Positions 9,303 to 17,979 of a DNA stretch of 64,000 nucleotides are shown one piece after another (within the stretch, counting starts at the first letter, position 1; every line of letters begins with the position of its first letter). Source of the DNA: CBDCRK01 sp965220955. GTDB taxonomy: Bacteria > Desulfobacterota > Binatia > Bin18 > CBDCRK01. The notes under the pieces are model-generated. The model was given only the letters and a program-made list of their open reading frames with translations. It ran no database searches and was not told the DNA's origin. The position numbers were made by a program, and so were the translations under genes. The DNA lies in NCBI GenBank assembly GCA_965220955.1, contig CBDCRK010000015.1, forward strand, positions 62,001 to 126,000. The letters run 5' to 3'.

Positions 9303-9780
9303 TTTCTTTCCTAGTATATGTACCACTTTTCCCCCCGGTCTTCCGCAAGAGGCGGATACTGGCAATCACCATTCCCTTATCTACGGCTTTGCACATATCG
9401 TAAATAGTCAGTGCAGCCAACGAGACCGCGGTTAGTGCTTCCATCTCAACTCCGGTTTTTCCCTCGACTTTCACCCGAGACTCAATGCCTATGACTCCTT
9501 CTGCTTCTCTGGGATGAAAGTTTACCTCTATGACAGAGATAGGAAGAGGATGGCAGAGGGGGATTAGATCAGGAGTCTTTTTTGCCGCCATTACACCGGC
9601 GACTCGTGCTACCGCCAGGACATCTCCCTTGGGCATCTTGCCAGTAACCAAGAGCCGCAGGGTCTCAGGCTTCATCTGTACCTCCCCAGCAGCAATGGCC
9701 TCCCGCATGGTTACGGCTTTCTCGCCTACGTCTACCATCCGCGCCCGTCCTTCGGCATCTACATGGCTAAGTTTGTTCAT
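9298..9780 (-). CDS. moaC: Cyclic pyranopterin monophosphate synthase MoaC
   Basis: The 160-residue protein has the size and all main motifs of MoaC: LSHVDAEGRARMVDVGEK at the N-terminus, AGVMAAKKTPDLIPLCHPLP in the middle, TGVEMEALTAVSLAALTIYD, and the active-site loop DMCKAVDKGM with its conserved Lys and Asp. With MoaA it turns GTP into cyclic pyranopterin monophosphate, the first stage of molybdenum cofactor synthesis. No other molybdopterin gene is in the window. The start is the ATG at 9780. The C-terminal stop lies within the palindromic repeat region. Confidence 0.95.
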   Translation of the reverse strand: MNKLSHVDAEGRARMVDVGEKAVTMREAIAAGEVQMKPETLRLLVTGKMPKGDVLAVARVAGVMAAKKTPDLIPLCHPLPISVIEVNFHPREAEGVIGIESRVKVEGKTGVEMEALTAVSLAALTIYDMCKAVDKGMVIASIRLLRKTGGKSGTYTRKEM

Positions 9781-9995
9781 AGTTCTATCCCTTCGTTGCT
9801 TTTTTTCTGATGTACAGAACTCTTTGGTATGGCGTTAAACGGCTCGCCTTTTCCGCCTTGCATGAGGAGAATGAAACTTGTAGAAAAAGCAAAACAGATC
9901 ATATCTAAGTAGTAACGATGGTAAAAGGCTATGGATGAGAAAGAACAGCTGAAAGCTGATGGCTGAACGCTTCAATATAAAAGGAGGACAGACAT

Positions 9996-10523
9996 ATGGC
10001 TCGATTGGGAATTGTGATGGCGTCTATGGGGGGAACCCCATTTAGCGAGCTGACTGCTCTGGCAAAAGAGGCAGAGAGCCGTGGAGTCGAAGCAGTCTTC
10101 TCTCCAGAGTTTATGAATGACGCATTGGCTACTTGCCAGGCAATAGCTGCTGATACCTCCGTGGACATCACCACTGGCCTTCCTGCTTTTATTAGTGATG
10201 ACCTCTCTGCCGCCCGTGCTACAGCCAAAAGAAACTTGGCCCTTGCCGGATCGATGCCTTATTATAACCAGCTCTTTCGCAACTGTGGCTTTCAAAAGGA
10301 AGCGGAGATTCTCTCCCGCGGCGACCCGCAGGCTGCTGTAGAGGGTGTTTCTGACCAGATGATCGATGAGCTTAACCTCATTGGTCCTCCCTCTCGCTGC
10401 AAAGAGCAGCTCGCCGCTTTCCGCGAGGCAGGCATTCAGCTTCCTATTGTTGTCCCCAACCCTGTAGGGGAACAGACTTATACTCAGGCGGTACGGACGA
10501 CGATTGAGACGTTTGCTGGGTAG
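9996..10523 (+). pseudogene. Luciferase-like monooxygenase with the barrel core deleted in frame
   Basis: The 175-residue frame starts at an ATG with a perfect AAAGGAGG site. Residues 1-50 match the N-terminal strand and helix of F420/FMN-dependent luciferase-like oxidoreductases (MARLGIVMASMGGTPFSELT, then GVEAVFSPEFMNDALATCQA). From about residue 56 it continues with the C-terminal part of the same family (TGLPAFISDDLSAARATAKR, NQLFRNCGF, GPPSRCKEQL, LPIVVPNP). Full members are about 330 residues, so 150 or more residues of the TIM barrel are missing. The reading frame is kept across the junction near 10155-10165. It cannot form the normal flavin site, so it is most likely a remnant. Confidence 0.7.
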
Positions 10524-10532
10524 TGACATGAC

Positions 10533-10560
10533 GTAGGGGCGCATTGCCAATCGCCCCTAC
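10533..10560. repeat. Short palindrome GTAGGGGCG / CGCCCCTAC
   Basis: A perfect 9-base inverted repeat (10533-10541 and 10552-10560) encloses a 10-base loop, just before the CoA-transferase gene. It is the minimal form of the dispersed palindrome family also seen near 9245, 11761 and 21952. Confidence 0.75.
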
Positions 10561-10591
10561 AGATCTACTGTTCATTAGGGAGGAGAATACT

Positions 10592-11755
10592 ATGGTAGGT
10601 TGTTTAGACGGTATTAAGGTACTTGATCTGGGGCGTTATCAGGCTGGTCCCAGATGTGCAATGATTCTGAGCGACTTAGGAGCAGAGGTGATTAAAGTCG
10701 AGGCTCCGGGAGGGGATGAATCACGGGGCTTAGGACGTGTTTACTGGTCAGTGTACAACCGGGGAAAGAAGAGCATTACCCTTAACGTGCGCTCTGAAAA
10801 AGGTAAGGCATTATTAAGAGAATTGGTACCAAAGGTAGACATGCTCCTGCAGAATTTCCGGCCAGGGGTGATGGACGCAATGGGCTTTGGCTACGAGACA
10901 CTCAAGCAACTTAATCCTGGGATTATCCTCATCAATGTTTCTGGCTTTGGCCAATATGGTCCTTATCGTCAGCGGCCAGCCTATGACCCGATTGGACAGG
11001 CAATGTCTGGGCTGATGAGTTTCACGGGTTTTCCTGATGGACCGCCGGTTATGACTAACTCTCCGATTATTGACCGTATTACCTCCTTGCATGCCACTAT
11101 TGGTGCTCTTGCTGCTTTGCACCGCCGGGATATGACTGGTCAGGGACAGGCTCTTGATGTGTGTCTTTTAGATACTGGCTATACGCTTATGGAAATCCCC
11201 ATTGCCCAATACCTGCTTACTAATAAAGAACCCGAGCGGCATGGCAATAGTCCAGGGGTCATTGCCCCATGCAATACCTATCAGGCCAAAGATGGATGGG
11301 TGTATATCCTGGCTGTGCCGCAGGATATGTGGGCAAGATTTTGTCGAGGAATCGGGCAGGAAGAACTTATTAGCGACTCCCGGTTTTCCAGTATTGCTAG
11401 CCGCTCTAACCATACCAGAGAAATAGACGAAATGGTCTTTGCCTGGGTAAAGGATAAAACCGTAGCTCAGGTGGTGGAGATTTTAGAGCAGGCCGAGGTT
11501 CCTGTTGGCCCGGTACATACTATCTCTCAGGCGGCTCAAGACCCGCATTTGTGGGAACGTAAAATGCTTGTTGAGATAGAAGATAAGGAAACAAGTCGGA
11601 CGTTTGTTCCCGGCCTCACGGTTAAATTTTCCGAGACTCCTGGGGCCATTGGTCCTATTCCCCAACCTGGTGAGCATAATGAGGAGGTCTATTGCCAGCT
11701 TCTGGGCCATAGCTCGGACGATCTTAAGAGCTGGCTGGAAGAAGGGGCAATTTGA
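10592..11755 (+). CDS. Family III CoA-transferase (CaiB/BaiF type)
   Basis: This 387-residue protein starts at the ATG at 10592 with an AGGGAGGAG ribosome-binding site. The N-terminus GIKVLDLGRYQAGPRCAMIL and the following LGAEVIKVEAPGGDES are family hallmarks. The catalytic Asp, which forms an aspartyl-CoA anhydride in this family, is present as D132 in YDPIGQAMSG. The C-terminal part keeps GEHNEEV. Family III enzymes move CoA between carboxylic acids without free intermediates. The donor and acceptor are unknown. The gene stands between a broken monooxygenase and the hisF gene on the opposite strand, with a palindromic repeat at each end. Confidence 0.92.
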   Translation: MVGCLDGIKVLDLGRYQAGPRCAMILSDLGAEVIKVEAPGGDESRGLGRVYWSVYNRGKKSITLNVRSEKGKALLRELVPKVDMLLQNFRPGVMDAMGFGYETLKQLNPGIILINVSGFGQYGPYRQRPAYDPIGQAMSGLMSFTGFPDGPPVMTNSPIIDRITSLHATIGALAALHRRDMTGQGQALDVCLLDTGYTLMEIPIAQYLLTNKEPERHGNSPGVIAPCNTYQAKDGWVYILAVPQDMWARFCRGIGQEELISDSRFSSIASRSNHTREIDEMVFAWVKDKTVAQVVEILEQAEVPVGPVHTISQAAQDPHLWERKMLVEIEDKETSRTFVPGLTVKFSETPGAIGPIPQPGEHNEEVYCQLLGHSSDDLKSWLEEGAI

Positions 11756-11760
11756 GAAAG

Positions 11761-11837
11761 TAGTAAGGGCGAAGCATTTGCCTAGCTGATACAGAAAAGG
11801 ACCGTGGGTTATGATCGCAAATGCTTCGCCCCTACTA
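11761..11837. repeat. Palindromic element with 21-base arms (GGGCGAAGCATTTGC type)
   Basis: The left arm (11761-11781) and right arm (11817-11837) are reverse complements over 21 bases with one mismatch, around a 35-base centre. The core GGGCGAAGCATTTGC ... GCAAATGCTTCGCCC recurs at 21952-22023. It sits in the convergent gap between a CoA-transferase gene and hisF, and its last three bases are the hisF stop codon. It may serve as a bidirectional terminator. It looks like a non-autonomous dispersed palindrome (REP/MITE-like). Confidence 0.85.
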
Positions 11838-12593
11838 AAGCCGTACCGTGACACCATGGGCAGCAAGGTATTCTTTACACTCACGGATGCTATACTCGCG
11901 GTAGTGAAAAATAGAAGCAGCAAGAGCGGCATCGGCCCCTCCAGCAGTAAGGCCCTCATAAATGTGAGGTAGGGTCCCCACCCCACCTGAAGCAACCACA
12001 GGAATACTTACAACACTGGCAATGGTGCGGGTGAGTTCGATATCGTACCCTTCTTTGGTTCCATCTCTGTCCATGCTGGTAAGCAAAATCTCCCCTGCTC
12101 CATAGAGGTCCATCCGCTTTGCCCACTCGATAGCATTAATGCCGGTAGGGGTGCGACCACCATGAGTATATACCTCCCATTCCAACCCTTTCGCGCGCTT
12201 TGCATCAATTGCCACCACAATACACTGAGAACCAAAGCGCTCGGCTGCCTCTTTGACAAACTCGGGACGATTCACAGCGGCAGTATTAATAGAGACTTTA
12301 TCAGCCCCGGCATGGAGCAATTCCCGGATGTCCTGAATCTCTCGTACCCCACCACCAACGGTGAGGGGCATAAAAACCGTCTCAGCTGTTCTACCAACGA
12401 CCTCAAGGATGATTTTACGCCGTTCGTGTGAGGCAGTAATATCAAGGAAGGTGATCTCATCTGCTCCGTCTGTATTGTAGCGCTGGGCTATTTCCACCGG
12501 ATCCCCAGCATCCTGTAGGCCAACAAAGTTAACCCCCTTAACCACACGACCATCTTTTACATCTAGGCAAGGAATAATACGTTTAGTGAGCAT
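11835..12593 (-). CDS. hisF: Imidazole glycerol phosphate synthase cyclase subunit HisF
   Basis: This is a complete 252-residue HisF. The N-terminal MLTKRIIPCLDVKDGRVVKG contains the catalytic Asp (LDVKDG). The second essential Asp is in VVAIDAKRAKG. The phosphate-binding loops GGGVREIQDI and VASGGVGTLP are intact, and SMDRDGTKEGYD is present. HisF forms the barrel that closes the imidazole ring in histidine synthesis, using ammonia delivered by HisH. No other his gene is in the window, so the pathway is scattered or hisF stands apart here. The stop codon lies in the palindromic element. Confidence 0.96.
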   Translation of the reverse strand: MLTKRIIPCLDVKDGRVVKGVNFVGLQDAGDPVEIAQRYNTDGADEITFLDITASHERRKIILEVVGRTAETVFMPLTVGGGVREIQDIRELLHAGADKVSINTAAVNRPEFVKEAAERFGSQCIVVAIDAKRAKGLEWEVYTHGGRTPTGINAIEWAKRMDLYGAGEILLTSMDRDGTKEGYDIELTRTIASVVSIPVVASGGVGTLPHIYEGLTAGGADAALAASIFHYREYSIRECKEYLAAHGVTVRL

Positions 12594-12748
12594 ACTCCTC
12601 TTCTATCCACATAATCTTACGGTAGTCAAACAAGGCATCTTCATAGACTAAATATCTGCATGGTTATCTGCCCTATTACAGTAGATCATTGTGCTAAATC
12701 AGACTATAGGGGATTGGTAGGGTTCCTGTGGCCGTGGCTAAAACCCTG

Positions 12749-12778
12749 TTGACAAAGCAGGGAAAACTTCGTTAGATT
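12749..12778 (+). promoter_or_regulatory. Candidate sigma-70 type promoter of the IclR gene
   Basis: A perfect TTGACA (12749-12754) is followed after 18 bases by TAGATT (12773-12778), about 40 bases ahead of the IclR start codon, which has a TAAGGAGG ribosome-binding site. This is by sequence only. Confidence 0.5.
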
Positions 12779-12818
12779 AAAACACTTTTTGCTCGTTTTA
12801 GATATCTAAGGAGGAAGC

Positions 12819-13595
12819 ATGGTTCGACGCGAGAAGAGTAACTACATGATCCAGGCGGTTTCCCATGCCCTGGACGTGCTCGAACAGTTTTACGGAGAGG
12901 ATGAACTTGGAGTGACCGAGCTAAGCAAGCGGTTGAAGCTCCATAAGAACAATGTCTTTCGCGTTCTGGCCACGTTAGAGTCACGAGGGTACATTGAACA
13001 GAACAAATCTACAGAGAACTACCGTTTGGGGACACGCTGCCTGCAGCTTGGGCAGACATATATTCACCATATGGGTCTTCTGCGCCAAGCCCGTCCGATT
13101 ATGGCCGAGGTGGTAAAGGAGTGTTATGAAAGCGCCTATGTGGCCGTCATGCGAAAGGGGATGGTTGTCCCTCTTGACTCCGTAGAAGCAGATCAGCCTG
13201 TCCGTATTGTCTCCCACATTGGCGAAAGCCTCCCTCTCCACTGCACTGCTGTGGGGAAAGCCCATCTGGCTTTTGAGCCGGAAGAGGAACTGCAGACCTT
13301 TCTTCCCGAAGGGCTCCAGCGGTACACAGATAAGACCATTACGGATCGTAACGCACTTATTGAGCACCTCAAGTCCATTGCTCACGGTGGATATTCGATA
13401 GAGTGTGGAGAATATCTTTCTGATGTTCATGCCATTGCAGTCCCGATTAGAGATTATACCCGCAGCGTAGTTGGTAGCCTGGCGATTAGTGGTCCGGCTT
13501 ATCGGATCTCTGATGAACGGATTGAGACTGAAATCGTCCCCTTAATGATGCGGGCTGGTCGAGAGCTCTCGAATCGCCTCGGATATAACGCCTAA
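12819..13595 (+). CDS. IclR family transcriptional regulator
   Basis: The 258-residue protein starts at an ATG with a strong TAAGGAGG site. It has an N-terminal winged helix (about residues 8-70: ALDVLEQFYGEDELGVTELS, then HKNNVFRVLATLESRGYIEQ) and an IclR effector domain (GESLPLHCTAVGKAHLAF, and YSIECGEYLSDVHAIAVPI). IclR proteins are local regulators of aromatic, acetate or other carbon catabolism and often sit near their targets. The next gene downstream on the same strand is etfB, and a CoA-transferase lies upstream, so either may be controlled. The ligand cannot be inferred. Confidence 0.92.
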   Translation: MVRREKSNYMIQAVSHALDVLEQFYGEDELGVTELSKRLKLHKNNVFRVLATLESRGYIEQNKSTENYRLGTRCLQLGQTYIHHMGLLRQARPIMAEVVKECYESAYVAVMRKGMVVPLDSVEADQPVRIVSHIGESLPLHCTAVGKAHLAFEPEEELQTFLPEGLQRYTDKTITDRNALIEHLKSIAHGGYSIECGEYLSDVHAIAVPIRDYTRSVVGSLAISGPAYRISDERIETEIVPLMMRAGRELSNRLGYNA

Positions 13596-13610
13596 CCACC
13601 CGTTCATGTT

Positions 13611-13648
13611 GGCATAGACCTATTAGATTGGCATAGACCTATTAGATT
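13611..13648. repeat. Perfect tandem duplication, 19 bp x 2
   Basis: The 19-base unit starting GGCATAGACCTATTAGATT occurs twice back to back (13611-13629 and 13630-13648) just after the IclR stop. An AT-rich stretch of degenerate TTAACTCTTAATTCCTAACT type follows. No coding potential is seen. Confidence 0.9.
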
Positions 13649-13770
13649 AGTCGTCAGCCTCAGACTCAGTGAAGAGTGATGAATTAAAGAACTGAAAATT
13701 CTTGATTCTTAACTCTTAATTCCTAACTGCCTTATGCTGACCGCTGATAGTTATCCTTTTGCGTATGTAC

Positions 13771-13800
13771 TTGACACCTATATATCGAGGTGCCAGATAA
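13771..13800 (+). promoter_or_regulatory. Possible promoter/operator upstream of etfBA
   Basis: A TTGACA at 13771 overlaps an imperfect dyad CACCT-ATATATCG-AGGTG (13775-13792), about 60 bases before etfB. No convincing -10 box is visible at 17 bases, so this is tentative. The dyad could be an operator, for example for the neighbouring IclR protein. Confidence 0.3.
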
Positions 13801-13836
13801 CGGGGCGGCAGACTATTACGCTGGAGGAACGAACAG

Positions 13837-14592
13837 ATGAAAGTGCTGGTAACAGTAAAGAGGTTGCCGGACCCGGAGACAACAATTCGGGTAAAGCCGG
13901 ATGGAACAGGGATTGTTACTGACAATATAAAATATGTTATCAACCCCTTCGATGAGATCGCGATCGAAGAGGCATTGCGGATCAAGGAACGTTTGGGTGG
14001 AAGCGAGGTTGTTCTTGTGAGCATTGGCGCCAAGACATCATCTGAGCAGTTACGTACTGGCCTAGCTATGGGTGCTGATCGGGCTCTGCTGGTGCTTTGT
14101 GAGCAAGAATTGGACTCTCTGGCCGTTGCCCATATTCTTGCCAAGGTAGTGGAGAAAGAAGGGGCGGACTTAATGCTCATGGGCAAGCAGGCGATCGACG
14201 ATGACTCCAACCAGGCAGGACAAATGCTTGCTGAGCTTTTGGGCTGGCCGCAAGCAACGTTTGCGTCTAAGGTTGAGATATCCGAAGACCAGAAGTCCGT
14301 TCAGGTTACACGAGAGGTCGATGGTGGATTGGAAACTGTGGCGTTTTCCCCTCCTGGGATCGTTACCTCTGACCTTCGCCTTAATGAGCCCCGCTACGCT
14401 TCGCTGCCCGGTATTATGAAAGCGAGGAAGAAGGAGCTTAAAGAAATTCCGGTGGCTGACTTCGGGGTTGACACTACCCCTCAGCTCAAAATCCTCAGTA
14501 TGGCTCCTCCCCCAAAGCGAGAAGCAGGAAGGAAGGCCGAGTCGGTTCAGGAACTTGTCGAGCTTCTCCATTCTGAAGCAAAAATTATTTAA
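13837..14592 (+). CDS. etfB: Electron transfer flavoprotein subunit beta
   Basis: The 251-residue protein has the EtfB N-terminus MKVLVTVKRLPDPETTIRVK, the NPFDEIAIEEALRIKE segment and the characteristic GKQAIDDDSNQAGQMLAELL signature. It binds AMP and, with EtfA, carries electrons from acyl-CoA dehydrogenases to the quinone pool. etfA follows after 13 bases. The start ATG has a CTGGAGG site. Many acyl-CoA dehydrogenase-like partners are encoded in this window (44.9-47.3 kb). Confidence 0.95.
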   Translation: MKVLVTVKRLPDPETTIRVKPDGTGIVTDNIKYVINPFDEIAIEEALRIKERLGGSEVVLVSIGAKTSSEQLRTGLAMGADRALLVLCEQELDSLAVAHILAKVVEKEGADLMLMGKQAIDDDSNQAGQMLAELLGWPQATFASKVEISEDQKSVQVTREVDGGLETVAFSPPGIVTSDLRLNEPRYASLPGIMKARKKELKEIPVADFGVDTTPQLKILSMAPPPKREAGRKAESVQELVELLHSEAKII

Positions 14593-14605
14593 TAGGGGGC
14601 AACCT

Positions 14606-15577
14606 ATGGGCAACATTTTAGTTTTTGCTGAACATCAGAAGGATAAACTCCCTAAGACTACCCTGATTGCCCTTCAGGCAGGCAAGGAGGCGGCAAGCAA
14701 GCTCGGAGGAGGTTGTTATGCAGCAATCCTTGGCTCAGGGATTGAGGGTCTGGCTAAAGAGCTGACCGAGTATGGGGTCTCTAAGGTCTTAATGGTGGAC
14801 GACTCATCATTTGAGCACTATCTTGCCGATGCGTATGCGGCGGCGCTTGAGCAGCTAGTTAAAGCCCATGAGATCTCTCTGCTTATGGGAACGGTAACGG
14901 CTGTGGGGAAAGACCTTCTCCCTCGGGTAGCTGCAAGGCTTGGGGTGGGTATGGCCAGTGACGTGGTGTCGATTGAGTCAGACGGAACGTTTAAACGTCC
15001 GATGTATGCAGGTAATGTGATTGCAACGGTTGCACTGGAGAGCCCTATAAAGGTGGTTTCTATCCGCAGCACCGCATTTGATGCTGCTCCAAAAGATGGT
15101 CAGGGAGGAGAAGTAGAAAAAGTAGGTGTATCGCTTGATGACTCTGTTAGGAAAATGCAATTTGTCTCCTATAACGAGACAAAATCAGACCGCCCTGTCC
15201 TGACCGAGGCAAGCATTGTGGTATCGGGTGGTCGGGGACTTAAGTCCGGAGAGAATTTTACGATTGTTCTAGAGCCGTTGGTGGATGCTATGGGGGCAGC
15301 CATGGGGGCAAGCCGGGCAGCAGTAGACGCGGGATTTGTTCCTAATAATCTGCAGGTAGGACAAACGGGCAAGGTCGTAGCCCCTGACCTCTACGTTGCT
15401 GTGGGTATTTCCGGGGCGATTCAGCATCTGGCAGGAATGAAGGACTCCAAAGTGATTGTTGCCATCAACAAGGATCCTGAAGCCCCTATTTTTAGCATTG
15501 CCGACTACGGCTTGGTGGCCGACCTCTTCAAAGCCGTGCCTGAGATGACCGAAGAGATCAAGAAGGTAAAGGAGTAA
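14606..15577 (+). CDS. etfA: Electron transfer flavoprotein subunit alpha
   Basis: The product is 323 residues, starting at the ATG at 14606 behind TAGGGGGC; an upstream in-frame ATG inside etfB would give an unrelated extension. The N-terminus NILVFAEHQKDKLPKTTLIA is typical. The FAD-binding C-terminal domain carries VSGGRGLKSGENF, GASRAAVDAGF, QVGQTGKVVAPDLYVAVGIS, GAIQHLAGMKDSKVIVAINK and DPEAPIFSIADYGLVADLF. It carries the redox-active FAD of the heterodimer with EtfB. Confidence 0.96.
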   Translation: MGNILVFAEHQKDKLPKTTLIALQAGKEAASKLGGGCYAAILGSGIEGLAKELTEYGVSKVLMVDDSSFEHYLADAYAAALEQLVKAHEISLLMGTVTAVGKDLLPRVAARLGVGMASDVVSIESDGTFKRPMYAGNVIATVALESPIKVVSIRSTAFDAAPKDGQGGEVEKVGVSLDDSVRKMQFVSYNETKSDRPVLTEASIVVSGGRGLKSGENFTIVLEPLVDAMGAAMGASRAAVDAGFVPNNLQVGQTGKVVAPDLYVAVGISGAIQHLAGMKDSKVIVAINKDPEAPIFSIADYGLVADLFKAVPEMTEEIKKVKE

Positions 15578-15715
15578 GGTAGAGGGCCGGTTGTGCAGCA
15601 AGACACGGCTTTTGTCTCCAGCGAAATTTTTAAACAAGAGGATTTTCGCCTCTGGCTTCTGCGTCGGCCAGCCTTATGATACCCACAGCTATGAATGGAG
15701 GAGAATGCTTCACCG

Positions 15716-15769
15716 TTGGAGAGACCCTCTCCTCCCGAGTTCTTGGAGAGACCCTCTCCTCCCGAGTTC
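15716..15769. repeat. Perfect tandem duplication, 27 bp x 2
   Basis: A 27-base unit (begins TTGGAGAGACCCTCTCCTCC) is repeated exactly at 15716-15742 and 15743-15769. Each unit contains the small palindrome GGAGAG...CTCTCC, so each could fold as a hairpin. It lies in the 278-base gap between etfA and the beta-helix gene, which holds no recognisable gene. Confidence 0.9.
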
Positions 15770-15855
15770 TTGTTGGCCTCACAGTCGAGATCCGCTCTCT
15801 TTTCTTGTAATTCTGTAACTCAATCGAAGGTAACAGAGATCCCAGAGGTTTGTAT

Positions 15856-17121
15856 ATGACGTCTATAGCTCTCCTTGTTCACCCTTCTGATCCGGCTGCG
15901 GACTTCTCCTCCTTCTCCTCGGCTCTAGCAGCAGCCACAGCTGGGGACACAGTTATAGTCGGTCCGGGGATCTACTCTCCTAATCGAACCAGGGAGACGC
16001 TTCCTCTGCGGATTCCGCCAGGAGTTGCCGTTGAGGGGGCAGAAAGAGGAATAACCATTATCGATGGAGAAGGGCTTTTTGCCCCCTCGTTTAACCCCAT
16101 CCGTACAGATCTTTCTGTTGTTGTTATGGAAGATGGGACCTCTCTCAGCGGAGTAACGGTAAGAAATGGGGGTGGACATGGGATTGCTGCGTCTCTCGGC
16201 GTTCAGGTGATCATCCGCAACTGTGAGATCAGCGGGCATGGCGATCATGGAATTTTTCTCTCTGGGGTGGCAGAAGCCTTTATCAATGGCAACATCCTCA
16301 TTAACAACGGTACTAAGCGATACGAGCCTTCTCTTCCTAGAGGTGTAGGGGCCCGCCAGGGGCATCACCTCTTTGCCGAGGCAAAACAGGGACAAAAAAA
16401 CCGTCTCATTATCACCCATAACACCATGCGAACCTGCTTTGCTGATGGCATTGCCTTTGTATGCTTTTTCCCCGAGCCAGACGGGGTTGTGGCCCAAGCA
16501 ACCATTCTGCGCAACACTATAGAAGAAAGCGAAAGAGGAGGACTCCTCTTTTCTGCCTCCTTTGGTCCCTCGCACAATCGCCTGAGCATTGAAGCGGCGG
16601 GCAACACTCTGCGAGCCAACGGACAATTTGGTATCAGTGCTATTGCCTCTATCCCTCTGGCAGAACGGGTGCCCAAAGACAACACCCTACATGCTCTTTT
16701 CACAGCAAATGAGGTCTCCAATAGCCCCATTGGCATCATGATCCAAGGAGGGGTAGGAGAAGCGGTTAGCAATACTGCACGCATCACGATTGACCGTAAC
16801 CGTATCCTTCACAGCGCAAGAAACGCCATTCGTATCCTTGCCGGAATGGGAATGGATACGGGTAGTCCAACAGATAACGGCATCACCGCGGCGCTTGCCC
16901 GTAACCTTATTGAGGGAAGCTCTCCTGCCATTATGCTCCAGGGCGCGGCAGGGACTCCCACAAGTAGTCCCCGGAATAACTCCGCTACCGTTAAGGTTGC
17001 GGGCAACGCTATGAGTGGCGAGCAGGGGATTATAGTTAGTAACGGAAAGTCGGGAAATAGTGTGGAGATTACCGAGGGCAGCCAGCCGTTTACCAGGACA
17101 GAGAACGATTTGGTAGGTTAG
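15856..17121 (+). CDS. Right-handed parallel beta-helix protein (DUF1565-like)
   Basis: This 421-residue protein starts at the ATG at 15856, seven bases after a GAGG; an in-frame TTG at 15850 is too close to the site. The N-terminal part fits the DUF1565/pectate-lyase-like start (FSSALAAATAGDTVIVGPGI, then LPLRIPPGVAVEGAERGITI). Repeated rungs follow with N/G-rich turns (VTVRNGGGHGIAAS, CEISGHGDHGIFLSG, NTMRTCFADGIAFV, NTIEESERGGLLFS). No signal peptide is visible, so it may be cytosolic or exported by another route. The carbohydrate-active residues of true lyases cannot be identified, so the function is open. Confidence 0.75.
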   Translation: MTSIALLVHPSDPAADFSSFSSALAAATAGDTVIVGPGIYSPNRTRETLPLRIPPGVAVEGAERGITIIDGEGLFAPSFNPIRTDLSVVVMEDGTSLSGVTVRNGGGHGIAASLGVQVIIRNCEISGHGDHGIFLSGVAEAFINGNILINNGTKRYEPSLPRGVGARQGHHLFAEAKQGQKNRLIITHNTMRTCFADGIAFVCFFPEPDGVVAQATILRNTIEESERGGLLFSASFGPSHNRLSIEAAGNTLRANGQFGISAIASIPLAERVPKDNTLHALFTANEVSNSPIGIMIQGGVGEAVSNTARITIDRNRILHSARNAIRILAGMGMDTGSPTDNGITAALARNLIEGSSPAIMLQGAAGTPTSSPRNNSATVKVAGNAMSGEQGIIVSNGKSGNSVEITEGSQPFTRTENDLVG

Positions 17122-17252
17122 AACGGATTTTAAAACCCTGATCCCTCTCCCTTGTAGGATGTAGAAGTGGGTTTGAAACCATATGGCACAACTTAAGCCT
17201 CACCTGCTCTTGAAAGCCTGGAAACAATGCCGAACGATTCTACTCGTTTCGT

Positions 17253-17326
17253 AAAATCCCCCCGTGCTTCGCACTTTCCCCCTTTATCAAAAGGGCGGCC
17301 CGCGTAGGGGGATCGAGGGGGGATTT
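17253..17326. repeat. Palindromic element with AAAATCCCCCC ends
   Basis: AAATCCCCCC at 17254-17263 pairs with GGGGGGATTT at 17317-17326. The centre has a nested CCCCCTTTATCAAAAGGG hairpin. C-rich/G-rich palindromes ending in AAATCCCCC are a common dispersed repeat class in large bacterial genomes. No gene is seen in the 249-base gap around it. Confidence 0.7.
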
Positions 17327-17370
17327 CTGCGGCCAAGGCGGGGGAAGGTTAGGATGGGGGGCATACAACA

Positions 17371-17976
17371 ATGGAACGCCAGACGATTAAGCTCTATTAC
17401 GATTACAAAAGTCCCTTTTCCTATCTGGCTAAAGACGAGGCTTACCAGTTAGAGGAAGACTACTGGGTGACAATAGAGTGGCTTCCCCATGTCCTTGATA
17501 TTCCCGAAATTCTCGGTGACCTACAAAGCCGCACGGAGCTGGAATGGCGTAAAGTCCGCTATCTCTATCTGGACGCCCGGCGCTGGGCCAACGAGCGAGG
17601 GCTTTTGGTGCGTGGTCCACAGAAGATCTTTGATTCTTCCCCAGCCTCCATGGGCGCCCTCTATGCCATGCGGCAGGGAAAATTCAGGCCCTACCACGAT
17701 AGGGTCTATGAACGCTTTTGGCGGCGAGAACTGGATATTGGAGATAGAGAAAAGATTACCGCAGTGCTGGCAGAAGTAGGGGCTGCTCCTGAAGGGTTCG
17801 CCGCTTACCTGGAGAAAGAAGGACCGGAAGAACTAGCGGTTATCCAGAAGCGTGCAGATGAGGACCAGGTCTTTGGCGTCCCTATGTTTTTTGTTGCTGG
17901 AGAGCCCTTTTGGGGTAATGATCGTGTGCCATGGGTAAGAAAGAAACTGGATACCCTAGGGTTGAGGAAGGACTGA
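17371..17976 (+). CDS. DsbA-family protein, 2-hydroxychromene-2-carboxylate isomerase-like
   Basis: The 201-residue product has a thioredoxin-like fold with an inserted helical domain. It starts with KLYYDYKSPFSYLAKDEAYQ, where the DsbA CXXC is replaced by SPFS. This matches kappa-GST/2-hydroxychromene-2-carboxylate isomerases, which use glutathione or a Ser instead of a redox disulfide. The C-terminal FGVPMFFVAGEPFWGNDRVP has the cis-Pro loop (GVPMF) and the family's FWGNDR ending. The gene overlaps no neighbour, but the thiolase gene begins 3 bases after its stop, so it is the first gene of the acyl-CoA operon. An isomerase of an aromatic or CoA-linked intermediate is plausible. Confidence 0.8.
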   Translation: MERQTIKLYYDYKSPFSYLAKDEAYQLEEDYWVTIEWLPHVLDIPEILGDLQSRTELEWRKVRYLYLDARRWANERGLLVRGPQKIFDSSPASMGALYAMRQGKFRPYHDRVYERFWRRELDIGDREKITAVLAEVGAAPEGFAAYLEKEGPEELAVIQKRADEDQVFGVPMFFVAGEPFWGNDRVPWVRKKLDTLGLRKD

Positions 17977-17979
17977 GTG

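Noticed and set aside
15925..16626. 233-codon open frame on the minus strand
   Set aside because: It is antisense to the beta-helix gene, with no recognisable motif or ribosome-binding site.
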